The notes under the pieces were generated by a model. That model saw only the letters and a list, made by a program, of their open reading frames with translations. It had not been told where the DNA came from and made no database searches. DNA of 41,013 nucleotides, from NCBI GenBank assembly GCA_031732795.1, contig JAVMKC010000021.1, forward strand, positions 1 to 41,013, given 5' to 3'. Source of the stretch: Accumulibacter sp031732795 (GTDB taxonomy: Bacteria; Pseudomonadota; Gammaproteobacteria; Burkholderiales; Rhodocyclaceae). Positions 32,718 through 41,013 of the stretch are shown one piece after another. The position numbers were made by a program, and so were the translations under genes. Within the stretch, counting starts at the first letter, position 1, and every line of letters starts with the position of its first letter.

Positions 32718-33752
32718 TCAATCCTGCGCTATCGCTGTTTCACCACGAGCGATGCGCCGCATGAAATCCAGTTTAAGCAACAGTTTCGTCATGCCAGCCT
32801 CGTCCAGACGCTCGGTATTGTGCGAGGTATATTCCACCGCCTCGGTAATCTTCTGCTCCCCCTGCTCGAAGAATTTGTCGTAATTCAAGTCGCGCCCATC
32901 GGCCGGCACGCGAAAATACCCCGGCAAATCCTCGGCGCTGGCACGCTCCTCGCGGCTCAACAAGGCCTCGTACAACTTTTCTCCATGACGCGTGCCAATC
33001 ACACGAACCTCGTGATCCGACCGCTTCATCAAACCAAGAATCGCCTTGGTCAAGGTCTCCACCGTGGCCGCAGGCGCTTTTTGCACGAAAATGTCACCGT
33101 TATTGCCGTGTTCAAAGGCGAAAAGCACCAGATCGACCGCATCATCCAGCGTCATCATGAACCGCGTCATGTTCGGATCGGTCACCGTGATCGGCTTATC
33201 CGCCCGCACCTGATCCACGAACAACGGAATCACCGACCCGCGCGACGCCATCACGTTGCCATAACGGGTACCACAAATCACCGTACCCGTGCCCTCCAAG
33301 TTGCGCGACGCCGCGACCATTACCTTTTCCATCATCGCCTTGCTGATTCCCATGGCGTTGATCGGATAAACCGCCTTGTCGGTACTCAGGCAAACCACAC
33401 GCTTCACCTTGGCGACAATGGCGGCTTCAAGCACATTTTCCGTACCCAACACATTGGTGCGAACAGCCTCCATCGGATGGAACTCACATGATGGCACCTG
33501 TTTCAAGGCCGATGCATGAAACACATAATCGACACCCCGCATTGCAGCGGTCACGGCCCGTGAATCCCGCACATCGCCGATGTAAAACTTCAGCTTCGGA
33601 TTGTTATAGTGCTTGCGCATGTCGTCCTGCTTCTTCTCATCGCGGCTGAAAATACGGATTTCACCGATATCGGTATTAAAGAAACGGCGCAGAACGGCAT
33701 TTCCGAAAGAACCAGTACCCCCGGTAATAAGCAGTACCTTACCCCTAAACAC
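32718..33752 (-). CDS. fnlA: UDP-GlcNAc 4,6-dehydratase/5-epimerase
   Basis: A 344-residue SDR of the FlaA1/CapE group that starts the UDP-L-FucNAc path from UDP-GlcNAc. The NAD motif is LLITGGTGSFGNAV (8-21). The active site carries M134-x3-K138 (NAMGISK) instead of the usual Y-x3-K, as in CapE. GTG 33752 is the start, with GGGAGG 8 bp upstream. fnlABC and wbuB form one compact block. Base composition rises again here compared with the genes upstream. Confidence 0.92.
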   Translation of the reverse strand: MFRGKVLLITGGTGSFGNAVLRRFFNTDIGEIRIFSRDEKKQDDMRKHYNNPKLKFYIGDVRDSRAVTAAMRGVDYVFHASALKQVPSCEFHPMEAVRTNVLGTENVLEAAIVAKVKRVVCLSTDKAVYPINAMGISKAMMEKVMVAASRNLEGTGTVICGTRYGNVMASRGSVIPLFVDQVRADKPITVTDPNMTRFMMTLDDAVDLVLFAFEHGNNGDIFVQKAPAATVETLTKAILGLMKRSDHEVRVIGTRHGEKLYEALLSREERASAEDLPGYFRVPADGRDLNYDKFFEQGEQKITEAVEYTSHNTERLDEAGMTKLLLKLDFMRRIARGETAIAQD

Positions 33753-33837
33753 AATGTTTCCTCCCTTTCAAAAAATATATAGAATTGCTTTAAGACAATA
33801 AAAATGTTTGAATTTTTCTATTAAATTATCGATACTT
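33753..33837. other. AT-rich gap before fnlA
   Basis: An 85-bp, strongly AT-rich spacer holding the fnlA ribosome-binding site. It separates the AT-rich variable glycosyltransferase block from the fnl genes. It may contain an internal promoter for fnlABC, but no clear -35/-10 pair stands out. Confidence 0.4.
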
Positions 33838-34980
33838 TCATTTCAACAGAGACGTAATTTTCCCCCTGATCTGCTTGGCGCACTCTTCCCATTCTTCTGG
33901 AAACTCAGCAATCTTGCAGCGCCCCTTTGTAATGAGGTTTTGTTGAATAGACAAATTTTCTCCCAGCATCTGGACGGCATTCACCCAGGCAAAACTGTCG
34001 TTTGCATCGACATAAATCGCAGCATCACCACACAAATCTCGTGCGTACGGTAAATCAGCAACGATCTGCGGCTTCTCCCATTTCATGGCTTCCAAATGTG
34101 CAGAACTAAGGGACTCAAGCAGGCTTGGCATAACACATGCATCGCAGGCTTCGTAAATTGCACGGAGATGTTCCTTCTTAACCCACCCAGTAAAGATCAG
34201 CCTGTCAACTTCCATCAGCGCAGAGACATCAGTTCCACCGATGGAAAGCGCCTCTTCCTGAGTAATACTAAGCACTAGGCAGTCTGAACTACCTCGTCGG
34301 GCAAGTTCCGAAAACGCGTCGAACAACACTCGATGATTTTTGTGCGGCATTGCTGTGGAGACATAAAGCCATCTTCGAAAGCCTCGTTGTTTGGCCAATT
34401 CAAGCTTTCCAGCCAGCTCAATTGGCAAGCGAGAAGCCTGCACATCAGCCCCCGGTTCAGCAGCTTTGGGGACAACGAAAACATTTTTAGGAGCAGCCGA
34501 AATTTTTTTCACATATCCAGCCATTAAATGCGTCTGAACCAATACCGCATCTGCAGATCTTAACGAAAGTGGAAAGAACAACCTAAGCAATGCAACACTG
34601 AAACGGTTCTTTGGATGGAAACGTGTCACCTCCCATGGATACACCTGATGAGGGTTATTTATTGCCAGAAAATTCGGTACAGGCAATCGGAAGTAAGAAC
34701 CCAAATTCAGAGACCAAACCACATCGACATTGTATTGCTCTGCCAATTTCTTAAGCCCATTGACCCCAAGAACAAACCGAGTCCATTCCTTGAAACGCCC
34801 CCAAGGCACCCGGACCATAGTCACATTTTTAAAACAAGAAAGCTGATTTAGCTCTGAATCTTCTGAGCAAGTAATAATCAGCTCATCTTGTGGAAATTCA
34901 CGAACATAAGCTTTTAACAAAAGAATTACGTTCGATAGACCACCGCCACCACCGCTCAGGTACTGAAAGAGAAGTCGCAT
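33838..34980 (-). CDS. Family 4-like glycosyltransferase (polysaccharide locus)
   Basis: A 380-residue GT-B protein. The N-terminus MRLLFQYLSGGGGGLSNVILLLKAY is the acceptor-domain loop. The C-terminal GT1/GT4 signature is FTGWVKKEHLRAIYEACDACVMPSLLESLSSAHLEAM, with the E-x7-E donor-binding pattern, followed by KPQIVADLPYARDLCGDAA. The donor and acceptor sugars cannot be told from sequence. Base composition is much more AT-rich than the housekeeping block. The start has no strong ribosome-binding site and lies 19 bp after the upstream glycosyltransferase stop. Confidence 0.85.
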   Translation of the reverse strand: MRLLFQYLSGGGGGLSNVILLLKAYVREFPQDELIITCSEDSELNQLSCFKNVTMVRVPWGRFKEWTRFVLGVNGLKKLAEQYNVDVVWSLNLGSYFRLPVPNFLAINNPHQVYPWEVTRFHPKNRFSVALLRLFFPLSLRSADAVLVQTHLMAGYVKKISAAPKNVFVVPKAAEPGADVQASRLPIELAGKLELAKQRGFRRWLYVSTAMPHKNHRVLFDAFSELARRGSSDCLVLSITQEEALSIGGTDVSALMEVDRLIFTGWVKKEHLRAIYEACDACVMPSLLESLSSAHLEAMKWEKPQIVADLPYARDLCGDAAIYVDANDSFAWVNAVQMLGENLSIQQNLITKGRCKIAEFPEEWEECAKQIRGKITSLLK

Positions 34981-34999
34981 TTATTTAATAACCCAAATC

Positions 35000-36202
35000 C
35001 TACCGATCAAAAAAATCAGCCAAAGCTTCCACGTAACCGCTATAGACAAACGAATGTTCCGCGCATCTGCGTGCAGCCATACGCATTCGCATAAGATCGC
35101 TTTCAGACATCGCTAAGACGCGTCGCGCTCCAGCCACAAAAGAGTGTGCAGTAGTGTCATCCAACAAAATTCCCTCTTCGCCGTCTTTTATGTACCGATC
35201 TATATCTCCAGTACGATTCGCAAAGACTGGCACCCCGGCAGCCAGACTTTCAACCAACTTCGTCGAAAAACCGGCTGCAGATACTCGTTTCACCGGGCGC
35301 AGCAGAATTGAAAAATCAGATTGAGCAACCACAGTCGGCACCAACTCTTGCGCAACACGCCCATGAAAAATTAGCGCCCCATCCAAGTCATCCAAAAGAC
35401 CAGCATCTCCATCTACACACGCCAGCAAATCAGCCCTACTCGGCCCCAAGAGATTCAAATTAATCGAAACCCCCTCCTGCCTAAGCAAGCGAATTGCATA
35501 GAGCGCAGACGAAAGCAAATCTTTCTTACCCGGTACGCCCGCATACACGAAACTCAGCGCAGCGTGTGACGAAGCCTCGACCACGGGGGGCCACTTCCGT
35601 TCGCTCAAATCGATTGTGGGCGGTACTCGAACAACCCTACAGAAGCGAGAGGCATAATAGCGCTCTAGAAAATGACTAATGACAATCAATCGACCAATCA
35701 GGCGATTGACAATTCGCATGCGAAATTCGTTGTCCAAATGAGCCACGCCAAACCGCCCCCCGACCAAACCCTCAGAGTCGTACCATTCGGTGCAATCAGC
35801 GATCAACGTAATTCGACGCAACTTGCATAGAAGAGTTAGGCGTAACAGAAAAAGTGACCCTCCGTGATATGCCACGATCGCCTTAACATCACCGAGATTC
35901 ACTGACTTAAGCCATTTGAGCGTGTTACTGCCAGCAAATAGGTAGCGGAGCAGTCGCCGCACTGGCGATAGATAGCCAGTCCGAAATTCATCTTGAGAGT
36001 AATACTGAAAACCCTCATAACTGAATCGGCCGTTCCCTTCGCGATCCTCTGGCCTGCCGCTTTGCTCCCACCCTGCAAAGGCTACCTCGTAACCAGCCTG
36101 TCTTAACGCCCTACCAACCCCCATCACGCGAGCAGCAGCTGCATCGCCTGTTGGAAAGCGAAAGGCCCCGAGAATCAGTACGGTGTTTCTATTATTGTTC
36201 AA
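35000..36202 (-). CDS. Glycosyltransferase (polysaccharide locus)
   Basis: A 400-residue protein starting at TTG 36202, which overlaps the upstream stop as TTGA and follows GGGGGCGG. The next in-frame ATG would remove the first beta-strand. The N-terminus reads TVLILGAFRFPTGDAAAARVMGVGRALRQAG. The C-terminal donor site is VAQSDFSILLRPVKRVSAAGFSTKLVESLAAGVPVFANRTGDID, with the GT4 E-(S)-A-G-P pattern. It probably belongs to the GT4 group; the sugar is unknown. Confidence 0.82.
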   Translation of the reverse strand: MNNNRNTVLILGAFRFPTGDAAAARVMGVGRALRQAGYEVAFAGWEQSGRPEDREGNGRFSYEGFQYYSQDEFRTGYLSPVRRLLRYLFAGSNTLKWLKSVNLGDVKAIVAYHGGSLFLLRLTLLCKLRRITLIADCTEWYDSEGLVGGRFGVAHLDNEFRMRIVNRLIGRLIVISHFLERYYASRFCRVVRVPPTIDLSERKWPPVVEASSHAALSFVYAGVPGKKDLLSSALYAIRLLRQEGVSINLNLLGPSRADLLACVDGDAGLLDDLDGALIFHGRVAQELVPTVVAQSDFSILLRPVKRVSAAGFSTKLVESLAAGVPVFANRTGDIDRYIKDGEEGILLDDTTAHSFVAGARRVLAMSESDLMRMRMAARRCAEHSFVYSGYVEALADFFDR

Positions 36203-37536
36203 ACAACCGCCCCCATTGCGGACGCTTTAGAGGCGGCCAAAAGCACTTCCCTGAATCGATCTCTGACCGCAGCTACTTCGTGGGACTTTCGCGCATGAGC
36301 CCAACCATTTTTTCCCATCTCAGTACGAACGTCGCTATCGAGAACGAGCATTCTTATGACATCCCCTAGCGCGCTGCCCTCAGTTCGATCAACCAAAACC
36401 CCGGCTTTTGAGGAACCTACATACTGACAGGAAGCCAAACTCGAAGGCCCATATGCAAGGACAGGGATACCTGCCGCAAAGTACTGAGGAATTTTTGTCG
36501 ACACCGAAAGGCGGGTGTATTCGGCACACTCATCCGAGAACGATTCCACATGGATGGCAACATCACTTTCACTTAATACCGAGCCAACCCCCTCTGGGCG
36601 CACACTGCCTTTATACGTAACAACATCGCCAATGGACTCTAACCGGGTAGCAGCATCGGCATCATGAAGTGGGGCGAAAATATCCAGCGCCAAAGGCAGC
36701 CCTTGGTTTTTTAGGTTTTGCATCTGGGTTGCAATCTGCATCAAACATTCTGCGCGCCCAAGATGAAGCCCTCCTACATAAACGAACCGCACAACCCTAC
36801 CCGGCCCCCGCCCCTCAGGATGAAGAAAAAATTCCGGCACCTCGACGGGATTCATGAAATCGTAAAAACTCCTCGAATATCGATTGGAATACTCACGAGA
36901 CATCAACTCCCCAATCGACATCGCCAACGGCACCGAGTTAAACAATTGCTTGACTGCGCTCTGCAAGTAGCGAACGTGGAACGGGCTTCCAACCGAACGA
37001 CCGGGAACCGAATACGTCGAAATCCAATCGTCCATAAAATGAGGCACCACTGGAATTCCCAACTCTTTCGCCAAACGAGAAACAAGCCGCACCATACGAA
37101 TGCTTCCAAGCATCGAATAAATCACATCCGGCTTGAATTCACGAACGACCGCCAAGTTTTCTCGGCGGATTTGATATGGCAAAAAATCAAGAAACGGAAC
37201 AGCGCCTTTCCGGACAATATCTCGAAAACCACTGCGCCCCTTGGAAGATGACAAACCACTTCCATTCCGAGCACCTCCCCCAGCGCTATCACCTAAGCCT
37301 CCGTTTGATTCTGCGCGATTCGCAAAATAACAAAAAGGCTTCAAATCACGACTAGAAAGTCTCAAATTATTCGCGCATATATTGCTGTTCGGCACAACGT
37401 TGGCGGTATAAATTTGGAAAATTCGATCCCGCGGCCAACCTTTGAAAAGATTGGACATCGTTATGCCGGTTGCGGTTATATCGTTAAACGGCTCACCATT
37501 TATAACCAAAACATTCAAAAAAGGCAAAGAACCCAT
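36199..37536 (-). CDS. Glycosyltransferase (polysaccharide locus)
   Basis: A 445-residue protein. The N-terminus FLNVLVINGEPFNDITATGITMSNLF fits the WbpH-like/GT4 acceptor domain. A Ser/Gly-rich insert (about 80-105) is followed by VIYSMLGSIRMVRLVSRLAKELGIPVVPHFMDDW. The C-terminal donor domain contains RFVYVGGLHLGRAECLMQIA and LSVSTKIPQYFAAGIPVLAYGPSSLA. It starts 2 bp after the Wzy-like stop and is coupled to the next glycosyltransferase. The sugar is unknown. Confidence 0.82.
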   Translation of the reverse strand: MGSLPFLNVLVINGEPFNDITATGITMSNLFKGWPRDRIFQIYTANVVPNSNICANNLRLSSRDLKPFCYFANRAESNGGLGDSAGGGARNGSGLSSSKGRSGFRDIVRKGAVPFLDFLPYQIRRENLAVVREFKPDVIYSMLGSIRMVRLVSRLAKELGIPVVPHFMDDWISTYSVPGRSVGSPFHVRYLQSAVKQLFNSVPLAMSIGELMSREYSNRYSRSFYDFMNPVEVPEFFLHPEGRGPGRVVRFVYVGGLHLGRAECLMQIATQMQNLKNQGLPLALDIFAPLHDADAATRLESIGDVVTYKGSVRPEGVGSVLSESDVAIHVESFSDECAEYTRLSVSTKIPQYFAAGIPVLAYGPSSLASCQYVGSSKAGVLVDRTEGSALGDVIRMLVLDSDVRTEMGKNGWAHARKSHEVAAVRDRFREVLLAASKASAMGAVV

Positions 37537-37538
37537 AC

Positions 37539-38792
37539 TTATCTTACTTCTTTTCTAGTTCTAATCCACACAACCAAGGTAACAACAAATCCAATCACTG
37601 CCGGCCCACTTTGAAATGCCTGATTATTTGCAGACATATAAGTGAACATTGTTGCAAACTGCAGCGAAAGTGAAATTGCATATGGATTTCTTGTATAAAG
37701 AGAGTCTTTCCAGACCAACGCAAAAATATAAGAAAAAACAAACACCAAAACAATTACACCAGGAAAAGTAACATCTGACGCCCACCACGGGAACATGGTA
37801 TGCCATCGCACTTTAGAATCCCACCCCGTAGTCTTTTCTACGCGAGCCGGATATGTTGTCTTCTCGACATCGGTACCAAGATATTTATCGAAATAACTAG
37901 TCAAAAACCGAGAGTTTCCTGCACCCCAAGTAAATACAAATGGTTCATCAAAAGAAAGAGCTAGACCGTGGTACCCCTGCACCAAATAAGACGAGAAAGC
38001 TATAACGCCATCTTGCGCAACCTCTGGCAAATCACGGATAAAAATATTATCCCTATCTGCACTAATATCAATGGCATGCAACTCCGTTTGAACACCATAA
38101 CCGTCATGACGTCCGATCTGGCCCTGTGTAAAAAATACCGCAAACAAGATCAGAATTGGCGCGGTCGCCGCTGACAGCTTTAAAATACTTTTTATATCAA
38201 ATGCCGACTTTTTTCTTAGAACAAACATCCAAAAAAAACCAACAACCAAATCACCAATACCCTTATTGGTTCCAATAGCCAACCAAAGAAAAACCTCTAA
38301 GAAAACAGCGAAAATACCTAAAACACGATCCGATACCGTCAGACGCTCCCAATAAACTATCAATAGCGGCAAAACCATATTCAAAAACACCGCCACCACA
38401 ATCCGAATGTATTCAATCCATGCTGTACCGGAAAAATTATCCGCATCGTGACTCTTTAGATATGCAACAGCAGGATTCAACAACAACTCTAGACTGAACT
38501 CATATCCACCACCCGTTCTCCAAAAAAGGGTCGGAAGGAAAAGAATTAACGTAAGGTACAAACCAAGTCTATATAGCTGTATTGGCGATTTTTTCCCTAT
38601 ATACTCCCCATATCGCTTTACGCCACCTGCGCGATATCCAATATTCATCGCACCAAATACAAGTGCCATGTACCCATAGACCTCCCACGAATAGCGCGAC
38701 GGCCAAGGCCACGGCCCAAAGGCGAAGACCAATATAGTCGCCACCAAAAACATGGAATAAAAACGCAACGGGAAATATACGGCGCTTTTCAT
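37539..38792 (-). CDS. wzy: Wzy-like O-antigen/capsule repeat-unit polymerase
   Basis: A 417-residue protein from ATG 38792 (a TTG 18 bp upstream is less likely). About ten to twelve hydrophobic segments are spread over the length. A large polar loop lies at about residues 235-330 (ELHAIDISADRDNIFIRDLPE...WGAGNSRFLTSYFDKYLG), the usual Wzy periplasmic loop arrangement. Wzy proteins have low sequence conservation, so the call rests on topology and on position between the flippase and glycosyltransferases. It would join repeat units at the periplasmic face. The gene is strongly AT-rich. Confidence 0.75.
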   Translation of the reverse strand: MKSAVYFPLRFYSMFLVATILVFAFGPWPWPSRYSWEVYGYMALVFGAMNIGYRAGGVKRYGEYIGKKSPIQLYRLGLYLTLILFLPTLFWRTGGGYEFSLELLLNPAVAYLKSHDADNFSGTAWIEYIRIVVAVFLNMVLPLLIVYWERLTVSDRVLGIFAVFLEVFLWLAIGTNKGIGDLVVGFFWMFVLRKKSAFDIKSILKLSAATAPILILFAVFFTQGQIGRHDGYGVQTELHAIDISADRDNIFIRDLPEVAQDGVIAFSSYLVQGYHGLALSFDEPFVFTWGAGNSRFLTSYFDKYLGTDVEKTTYPARVEKTTGWDSKVRWHTMFPWWASDVTFPGVIVLVFVFSYIFALVWKDSLYTRNPYAISLSLQFATMFTYMSANNQAFQSGPAVIGFVVTLVVWIRTRKEVR

Positions 38793-38855
38793 ATTAAACT
38801 CGACACACAAAAATTAGCTGCACATATATTTACTTATTAATTGACAATCAAACAA

Positions 38856-40403
38856 TTAAGCACCGCGACCATTACCGCCAAGTTTTGAAACCAACGGCAT
38901 CGGCCTAATAAATGCCATCGCAAATGACAAATAGACCACTCCGCCTACAGATATTTTTGCCAATAACAATACCCACCAAATGAGATAGGCATAAACACTA
39001 CCAACCAAAACAGCGCTTGCCGTGCACGCCAAACACCCGACAATAATTGGAACCAAAGTCTTTATTGTTGGCATGACACGAAGTCCCACTGCACGGTGCG
39101 AAAGAACAACATTAATTACCAAATACGGCCCAGCAAACAGGAGCGACTCAGCCGCTACTACACTTTCAGCTGTGCCAAATATCTGCAACGCTCCGATTAA
39201 AACCACAACCGCAAGTGTGCTCAGAAATATATTCATCTTTAGTTGAAGACGAACTTGGCCACTGGCTAGAAATAACCAGATAGTGGTAGTGGAAATTGGT
39301 AGGGCTACTGCCGCAACCGAATACCATTCGAGCAAGGGCACAGCCCCACCCCACTGAGCGCCATAGAGAATTCGAATTACTTCAGGCGCAATGGCATAGA
39401 GTATTGCTCCGGCAGGACAACCGACGAACGCAATCAACCGCAAAGCCTTAAGGTATGCCGCTCCCATACGATCTCTATCCGTACTCAGCGCCGATAATGA
39501 AGAGACCATTACATCTGTAACAACCATCGTTGCGTAGGTGGTTGGCATTGACTTCACGCCGTATGCCTTTTGATAGTTACCCAATATCGCACCGCCAAAA
39601 TATCTTCCAACCAAGATGCCACCAAGATACAACTGGAAATAACAAATATAGTTTGAAAGAGCGAGACCCATTCCCATTTTGAGTTCAGGAACGGCGCTCC
39701 CAATACGTGTTGGCCAAGTAGGGCGATAACCTGAATATATAAACAGCAATACGCTGCGAACTGCCTGTAGCGCAACCGCCTGTCCAATTACAGCCCAGTA
39801 ACCTGTATGAGCAACCGCCATAGCGACAGCCACTATCGAACTAATTAACAGCGCCACGGTATCAACAATATTCGTTGTTTTCTGTTTCAACTGGCGCTTC
39901 AAAAGCGCGGCAGGCTGTGTAGTTAAACTATTTAAGAATACAGCTGCCCCCATAATTAGAGAGACAACTTCCAGTTCCGGCTGGCCATAAAAAGTGGCAA
40001 GCAATGGGCCCGCAATAAACGCTGCTAACCAAAGCAACACTCCCAAGAGAACGCCAAAGGCGAAGAGAGCATTTACTTTTTCGCGCTCCAAATTAGGTGA
40101 TTGCACCGTAACCCAAGTTAATCCAGTATCAAAGAGCACCAGAAACGCTACAAAACTGAGCACCATACCGGCAATTCCGAATTCCTCTGGGGAGACGTAG
40201 CGGGAGACAACCATCGTCGTGCCGATAGTCAGAATCTGCCTTAATGCCAAGAGAATGACCGCCCACTTCGCTGCGGCCCGTGCCAGAAAACCCACTTGAT
40301 CATGCGCAGGGGCTCGAAAGGTGGATTTTTGATCAGCACCATGGTCAGTTGACTTAGTCGTTTGTTTTGGCAACAACTGCCAAGGAAACTTTCGCTTATC
40401 CAC
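38856..40403 (-). CDS. wzx: Wzx-type lipid-linked oligosaccharide flippase
   Basis: A 515-residue MOP/PST-family membrane protein (WzxC/RfbX-like). The start is GTG 40403. A polar N-terminal extension of about 38 residues precedes some 12-14 membrane segments. Landmarks are RQILTIGTTMVVSRYVSPEEFGIAGM, LGNYQKAYGVKSMPTTYATMVVTDVMVSSLSAL and the early LTTQPAALLKRQLK. These features are typical of the polysaccharide-transport family that flips undecaprenyl-linked repeat units. It lies 3 bp after the preceding chimeric ORF. Confidence 0.88.
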   Translation of the reverse strand: MDKRKFPWQLLPKQTTKSTDHGADQKSTFRAPAHDQVGFLARAAAKWAVILLALRQILTIGTTMVVSRYVSPEEFGIAGMVLSFVAFLVLFDTGLTWVTVQSPNLEREKVNALFAFGVLLGVLLWLAAFIAGPLLATFYGQPELEVVSLIMGAAVFLNSLTTQPAALLKRQLKQKTTNIVDTVALLISSIVAVAMAVAHTGYWAVIGQAVALQAVRSVLLFIYSGYRPTWPTRIGSAVPELKMGMGLALSNYICYFQLYLGGILVGRYFGGAILGNYQKAYGVKSMPTTYATMVVTDVMVSSLSALSTDRDRMGAAYLKALRLIAFVGCPAGAILYAIAPEVIRILYGAQWGGAVPLLEWYSVAAVALPISTTTIWLFLASGQVRLQLKMNIFLSTLAVVVLIGALQIFGTAESVVAAESLLFAGPYLVINVVLSHRAVGLRVMPTIKTLVPIIVGCLACTASAVLVGSVYAYLIWWVLLLAKISVGGVVYLSFAMAFIRPMPLVSKLGGNGRGA

Positions 40404-40406
40404 AAA

Positions 40407-40919
40407 TCAAATTTGCTTCTTGTACCGAGATATTTCTCCCAGCAGGCCCTCTTTGATCCGATGGCAGGGTTTATATCCTAGTAGATTGCTTTTGCCAATA
40501 TCTGCCAGCGAATCACGCAAACGATTGTCAATGTCGCTTTCGTCAGGACAGATGCTGACGTCGTTGAAACACGGACAGATCTTGACAGTATTGCGATAGA
40601 CAACATTCTGTAAGCCCAACTGCTCAAAGATGGAAATGCTATCTCCCTCAAGACGGTCGCCGATTCTGTATTTACAGCCGCCTTCACAGGGCTTGATGCA
40701 GGCCAGCCACTGTTTTTCGACGTAGCTGCAGGCATGCTCCCAATCGCGCAGGGCACTCACGTCGCGATGGTAGAAGACATTTTGCAGGTAAAACTCGATG
40801 CGACCAGCGAAATGGGCGATCTTGCGAATAACAAAAGTTTCGCTTCCGTGCATCGGAAAACACTGATCAGCCTTGCGTGGGGACTGGCAGTTACCAAGAA
40901 ACAAACAAAGTTGATTCAT
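40407..40919 (-). CDS. Chimeric Cys-rich ORF with epimerase-like C-terminus
   Basis: A 170-residue frame whose first codons (MNQLCLF) lie inside the long inverted repeat. The middle is Cys-rich (ACIKPCEGGCKYRIGDRLEGD; KICPCFNDVSICPDE). The last 40 residues (RDSLADIGKSNLLGYKPCHR, then IKEGLLGEISRY) closely resemble the C-terminus of WbpP/TviC-type UDP-GlcNAc 4-epimerases (rHSlADIsKA..LLGY.PthrI.eGl...i.WY). The Rossmann N-terminal 250 residues are absent. It is therefore probably a degenerate epimerase tail now expressed from an unrelated leader; a genuine small protein cannot be excluded. It is the first gene of the minus-strand run. Confidence 0.5.
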   Translation of the reverse strand: MNQLCLFLGNCQSPRKADQCFPMHGSETFVIRKIAHFAGRIEFYLQNVFYHRDVSALRDWEHACSYVEKQWLACIKPCEGGCKYRIGDRLEGDSISIFEQLGLQNVVYRNTVKICPCFNDVSICPDESDIDNRLRDSLADIGKSNLLGYKPCHRIKEGLLGEISRYKKQI

Positions 40920-40986
40920 TTATAAAATCCACACTCTGGATGCCTGAAGAAACCCCTAATGATTTCAGGTAATGCCTGAAGACGCT
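40903..40986 (-). repeat. 84-bp long-distance inverted repeat, right copy
   Basis: This is the partner of 12454-12537 in opposite orientation, 79 of 84 bases identical. Read on the minus strand it has the TTCAGG-CATTA-CCTGAA hairpin, then a second CTTCAGGCAT 20 nt downstream, then TTTTATAA and the ATG at 40919. The identity stops soon after codon 7. It probably supplies the 5' leader, and perhaps the promoter, of the ORF that precedes wzx. Confidence 0.9.
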
Positions 40987-41013
40987 CGAGAGCGGCACGC
41001 GCCAAGGGTTGCA
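40987..41013. other. Window edge, no feature
   Basis: Twenty-seven bases beyond the right repeat copy. In the left copy the corresponding sequence is replaced by the IS256-like end, so whether the repeat extends further cannot be judged here. Confidence 0.5.

Noticed and set aside
32352..33491. 379-residue plus-strand ORF opposite fnlA/fnlB
   Set aside because: A shadow of well-defined fnlA and fnlB; its composition (many His/Arg/Gln) is typical of antisense frames.

Overview
The window reads as a GC-rich proteobacterial chromosome, most likely a betaproteobacterium of the Rhodocyclales/Accumulibacter type. That placement is inferred from the style of the housekeeping proteins and the gene mix; there is no rRNA or marker gene to confirm it. 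It is a mosaic of an integrated mobile region (1-12.5 kb), a conserved housekeeping block (12.8-28.9 kb) and a surface-polysaccharide locus (28.9-41.0 kb). The upstream part of that locus, about 33.8-40.9 kb, is clearly more AT-rich than the rest.

Mobile region. The window opens inside a TraG-like conjugation gene, followed by a small opposite-strand membrane protein. A palindrome-rich promoter then drives four tightly overlapping plus-strand genes: an AbiEi-type antitoxin/regulator, an AbiEii-type nucleotidyltransferase toxin, an OLD-family ATPase/TOPRIM nuclease (GajA-like) and a UvrD-like helicase (GajB-like). This is a compact anti-phage module fusing an AbiE-like type IV toxin-antitoxin pair to a Gabija-like pair. 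Next comes a small satellite-like integrative element on the minus strand: tyrosine integrase, small ORF, AlpA-type regulator and RepA-like ATPase with an odd C-terminal tail. Debris follows: a start-less WYL/zinc-finger-like gene, an array of nine short repeats containing CATCGGGGT, and a truncated IS256-family transposase.

Housekeeping block. Minus strand: ygiQ, a bacteriohemerythrin, an ABC-F ATPase (yheS), purU and thrH. Plus strand: ilvA and cysK. Minus: a 5-formyl-THF cyclo-ligase. Plus: slt, an NDUFA9-like NAD(P)-binding protein, a glutathione S-transferase and cca. Minus: a MidA-like methyltransferase. These look intact and ordinary.

Polysaccharide locus, all minus strand, transcribed from 40.9 kb towards 28.9 kb: a chimeric ORF with an epimerase-like tail, a Wzx-type flippase, a Wzy-type polymerase, three glycosyltransferases, then fnlA-fnlB-fnlC (UDP-N-acetyl-L-fucosamine synthesis), a WbuB-like glycosyltransferase and a CapK/PaaK-like gene remnant. 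This is a Wzx/Wzy-dependent O-antigen or capsule locus containing L-FucNAc.

The most unexpected structure is a pair of roughly 84-bp, 94% identical sequences in inverted orientation at 12454-12537 and 40903-40986. They flank 28.4 kb. Each carries a small hairpin and ends in an ATG with the same first codons (MN-K/Q-LCLF), so the same leader plus start codon sits in front of two unrelated reading frames.
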